A DNA stretch of 14,278 nt from Oscillospiraceae bacterium (lineage in GTDB: Bacteria > Bacillota_A > Clostridia > Oscillospirales > CAG-272). The notes under the pieces were generated by a model. It had not been told where the DNA came from. It saw only the letters and a list, made by a program, of their open reading frames with translations, and did not search any database. Location of the stretch: positions 1 to 14,278 of the forward strand of contig SVSF01000045.1 of the NCBI GenBank assembly GCA_015064425.1, read 5' to 3'. A program made the translations under genes and the position numbers. Numbering within the stretch: position 1 is the first letter of the stretch; every line of letters begins with the position of its first letter. This document shows, piece after piece, positions 12,249 through 14,278 of this stretch.

Positions 12249-14278
12249 ATGGCATACGATTTTACAAGTGAACAGAGGCAGGCGATAGACGCAAGGGGCT
12301 GTTCTTTGCTGGTATCCGCTGCCGCAGGCTCGGGAAAGACTACCGTACTTGCGGAGAGAATAGCGGGAAGAATATGCGATAAAGAGGATCCTTTGGATCT
12401 TTCCAGAGTGCTTATCGTTACCTTTACCAGAGCCTCTGCTGCCGATCTTAAGGATAAATTACGAAGGGTCATCAAAGGAAAGCTGAGGGATGACCCTCAG
12501 AATGCTGCTCTTGCAAGACAGAGTCTGAAGCTATCCTCGGCGCAGATAAGTACCATTCACGGATTTTGCGGAAGATTGGTTCGGAACAATTTCCAGAAGC
12601 TCGGGATCTCTCCAAAGGCGAAGATAGCGGAGGAATCCGAGGTATCCGTACTGAAGTACGAGATAATGGAGGATACGGTCAACTTCTTCTATGATACGGA
12701 AGAGGGAAAAGCCCTTATTAGTGACTTTGCTCTTTTTGCGGAGCAGGCGGCTCCTTCGGATGCCGAGCTTTCAAAAACTCTTATTGAGATATACAATACC
12801 CTTATATCCTATCCCGAGGGGCTTGATCACGCTCTTAAGGGAGAGGCGGATCTGCGCTCCTGCAGCGGGGACGTTCTTTCGGGTCCCTTCGGAGAGCGTA
12901 TCCGTCTGAACTTAAAGAGAGCGGGCAGGTTTTACAATGCAATATTTGACAGAGGGGTGGAGCTTTGTACGGGGGATCCCGTACTTGAGAAAAAGTATCT
13001 GTCTTCCTTCTCTTACGGAAGAGAAGCGTCGAAAAAGCTTACCAAGCTTGCGGATAGGGGCGATTACAGTGAGCTTGCGGAATTTTTTGCGGATTTCTCG
13101 CCTGTGCCCATAGGGAAGCACAAGGCGGAGAGCTTCGAGGAACTTGAATACCTTGATTCAAAGCGCAAGGAATTTAAGGATACCATGGTAAAATACAGAA
13201 ACGAGCTGTTTTTGTGGAGCTGTGAGGATGCCCGTAAGCTGGCTGTTCTCTCTGCGGATATACTGCGGGATCTGTACGTTTGCTTAAAGGAGTTCGACAG
13301 GCGTTTTGCGGAACGCAAGAGAAGATTCGGAATACTTGACTACAGCGACCTTGAACGCCTTTCCTATAAGCTTCTCTACAACGAAGACGGAAGCTTCAGC
13401 CCCGAGGCTGAAAACGTAAGAGCCTCCTTTGACGAGATATACGTAGACGAATATCAGGATACGAACCGTCTGCAGGATATGATATTCCGCGCCGTATCCC
13501 GTGAGGACAACCGTTTTATGGTGGGTGACGTAAAGCAGAGCATTTACGGCTTCAGAGGAGCGGTGCCCGAAATATTTTCGGAATACAGACAGCAGTTCCC
13601 GCCTTATGAAGAGAACGGGGGACAGAAAAGCGCCACCGTATTTATGTCGAAGAATTTCAGATGTGACAGAAACGTTATAAAATTTTCAAACGCCGTGTTT
13701 GATCTGCTTTTCGAGGCGGTAAAGGAACGCTTCCCATACGGAGAAGAGGACCGTCTTGCCATGGCGAAGAATGACAGCGACGACAAGAAGGTAAGAGTTT
13801 GCCTTATCGATAAGGATGCGGAGGGCGCTCCCACGGAGGCGGAGTTTATTGCGGGCGAGATAAAGAAGCTCATAGACGGAGGGACCTCTCCTTCGGATAT
13901 TGCCGTGTTATTACGAAGCTCCAAAAACGTGGCGGCGGATTACGAGGATGCACTGAACGCTCTTGGTATAAACTGTGACAATGGAGCTGCCAGGGAGTAT
14001 TTTGAAACTCCCGAGGTCCTTTTGGCGCTTTGTCTGCTTAATGCGGTGGACAATCCCACAAGAGACGTGTACCTTGCAGGTCTTATGAAGAGTCCCCTTT
14101 TTGCCTTCAGCCTTGAAGAACTGGTGCGGATAAAGCGTTGCGGCAGAGACTCCTGCCTTTATTCCGCTCTCGTGAAATACACGGATAAGACGGGGGATAA
14201 AAAGTGCCGCGCTTTTCTTGATAAATTGGAGGAATACAGACGCCGTGCGGAGGCAGAGCCCGTGGACAAGAAAAGCGC
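12249..14278 (+). CDS. addA: ATP-dependent helicase/nuclease subunit A, 3'-truncated by the window edge
   Basis: AddA is the UvrD-like SF1A helicase and second nuclease of the AddAB complex. The start is the ATG at 12249, 12 bp after addB, with a modest GAGG nearby. The first 676 codons are visible with no stop; full-length AddA is about 1200 residues, so roughly half, including helicase motifs V-VI and the C-terminal nuclease, lies outside. The motifs are in order: Q-motif glutamines 9-11; Walker A AAAGSGKT at 24-31; motif Ia VTFTRASA at 57-64; STIHGFC at 101-107; Walker B DEYQD at 400-404; motif III VGDVKQSIYGFR at 425-436; and NFR at 469-471. Every motif expected in this part is intact, so a functional gene is likely. 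The frame could be missed by callers that need a stop codon. Confidence 0.97.
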   Translation, partial: MAYDFTSEQRQAIDARGCSLLVSAAAGSGKTTVLAERIAGRICDKEDPLDLSRVLIVTFTRASAADLKDKLRRVIKGKLRDDPQNAALARQSLKLSSAQISTIHGFCGRLVRNNFQKLGISPKAKIAEESEVSVLKYEIMEDTVNFFYDTEEGKALISDFALFAEQAAPSDAELSKTLIEIYNTLISYPEGLDHALKGEADLRSCSGDVLSGPFGERIRLNLKRAGRFYNAIFDRGVELCTGDPVLEKKYLSSFSYGREASKKLTKLADRGDYSELAEFFADFSPVPIGKHKAESFEELEYLDSKRKEFKDTMVKYRNELFLWSCEDARKLAVLSADILRDLYVCLKEFDRRFAERKRRFGILDYSDLERLSYKLLYNEDGSFSPEAENVRASFDEIYVDEYQDTNRLQDMIFRAVSREDNRFMVGDVKQSIYGFRGAVPEIFSEYRQQFPPYEENGGQKSATVFMSKNFRCDRNVIKFSNAVFDLLFEAVKERFPYGEEDRLAMAKNDSDDKKVRVCLIDKDAEGAPTEAEFIAGEIKKLIDGGTSPSDIAVLLRSSKNVAADYEDALNALGINCDNGAAREYFETPEVLLALCLLNAVDNPTRDVYLAGLMKSPLFAFSLEELVRIKRCGRDSCLYSALVKYTDKTGDKKCRAFLDKLEEYRRRAEAEPVDKKS

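Overview
The window looks like chromosomal DNA from an endospore-forming, moderate-GC member of the Clostridia (Eubacteriales/Oscillospirales-like). The grounds are a tiny SpoVM gene just after rsgA, an AddAB rather than RecBCD repair system, Gram-positive lipoproteins with acidic Glu/Thr linkers, and clostridial ribosome binding sites and promoters. No genus can be named from the sequence alone.

Left end (1-1015): the 3' part of rsgA, a circularly permuted ribosome-assembly GTPase, then a 25-codon spoVM and a strong hairpin terminator. The same genes are close together in Bacillus subtilis.

Accessory block (about 1016-5790): three intact secreted lipoprotein genes (1284-2405, 3068-4507, 4903-5727) and a decayed lipoprotein remnant (about 2402-2908). 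The first and third have near-identical signal peptides and Glu/Thr-rich linkers, and the remnant keeps part of such a linker, which suggests duplication and shuffling of a leader. The 3068 and 4903 genes have recognisable promoters and hairpin terminators; the 3068 promoter carries an operator-like inverted repeat. The functions are unknown. The 1284 gene resembles a DUF5050-type beta-propeller and the 4903 gene a DUF5104-type protein.

Convergent intergenic region (5728-6113): a strong terminator, then a compact repeat of about 155 bp whose arms each hold two hairpins and which is itself an imperfect palindrome (REP/MITE-like). It is followed by a perfect consensus sigma-A promoter (TTGACA-17-TATAAT) pointing rightward into the 3' end of the minus-strand queG-like gene.

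Right half (6114-14278): a short queG-like iron-sulfur protein gene on the minus strand has its own perfect consensus promoter. It is divergent from an apparent operon of three tightly spaced genes: a divergent GyrB/ParE-family topoisomerase subunit, addB, and addA, which is cut by the window end. AddB and AddA form the Gram-positive double-strand-break resection helicase-nuclease. A type IIA topoisomerase B subunit in front of them, with no A subunit in the window, is the most unusual arrangement here. The rightward promoter under queG could feed this operon through a long leader antisense to queG. That is a hypothesis drawn from promoter positions.

No CRISPR array, tRNA, rRNA, transposase or phage gene was recognised.
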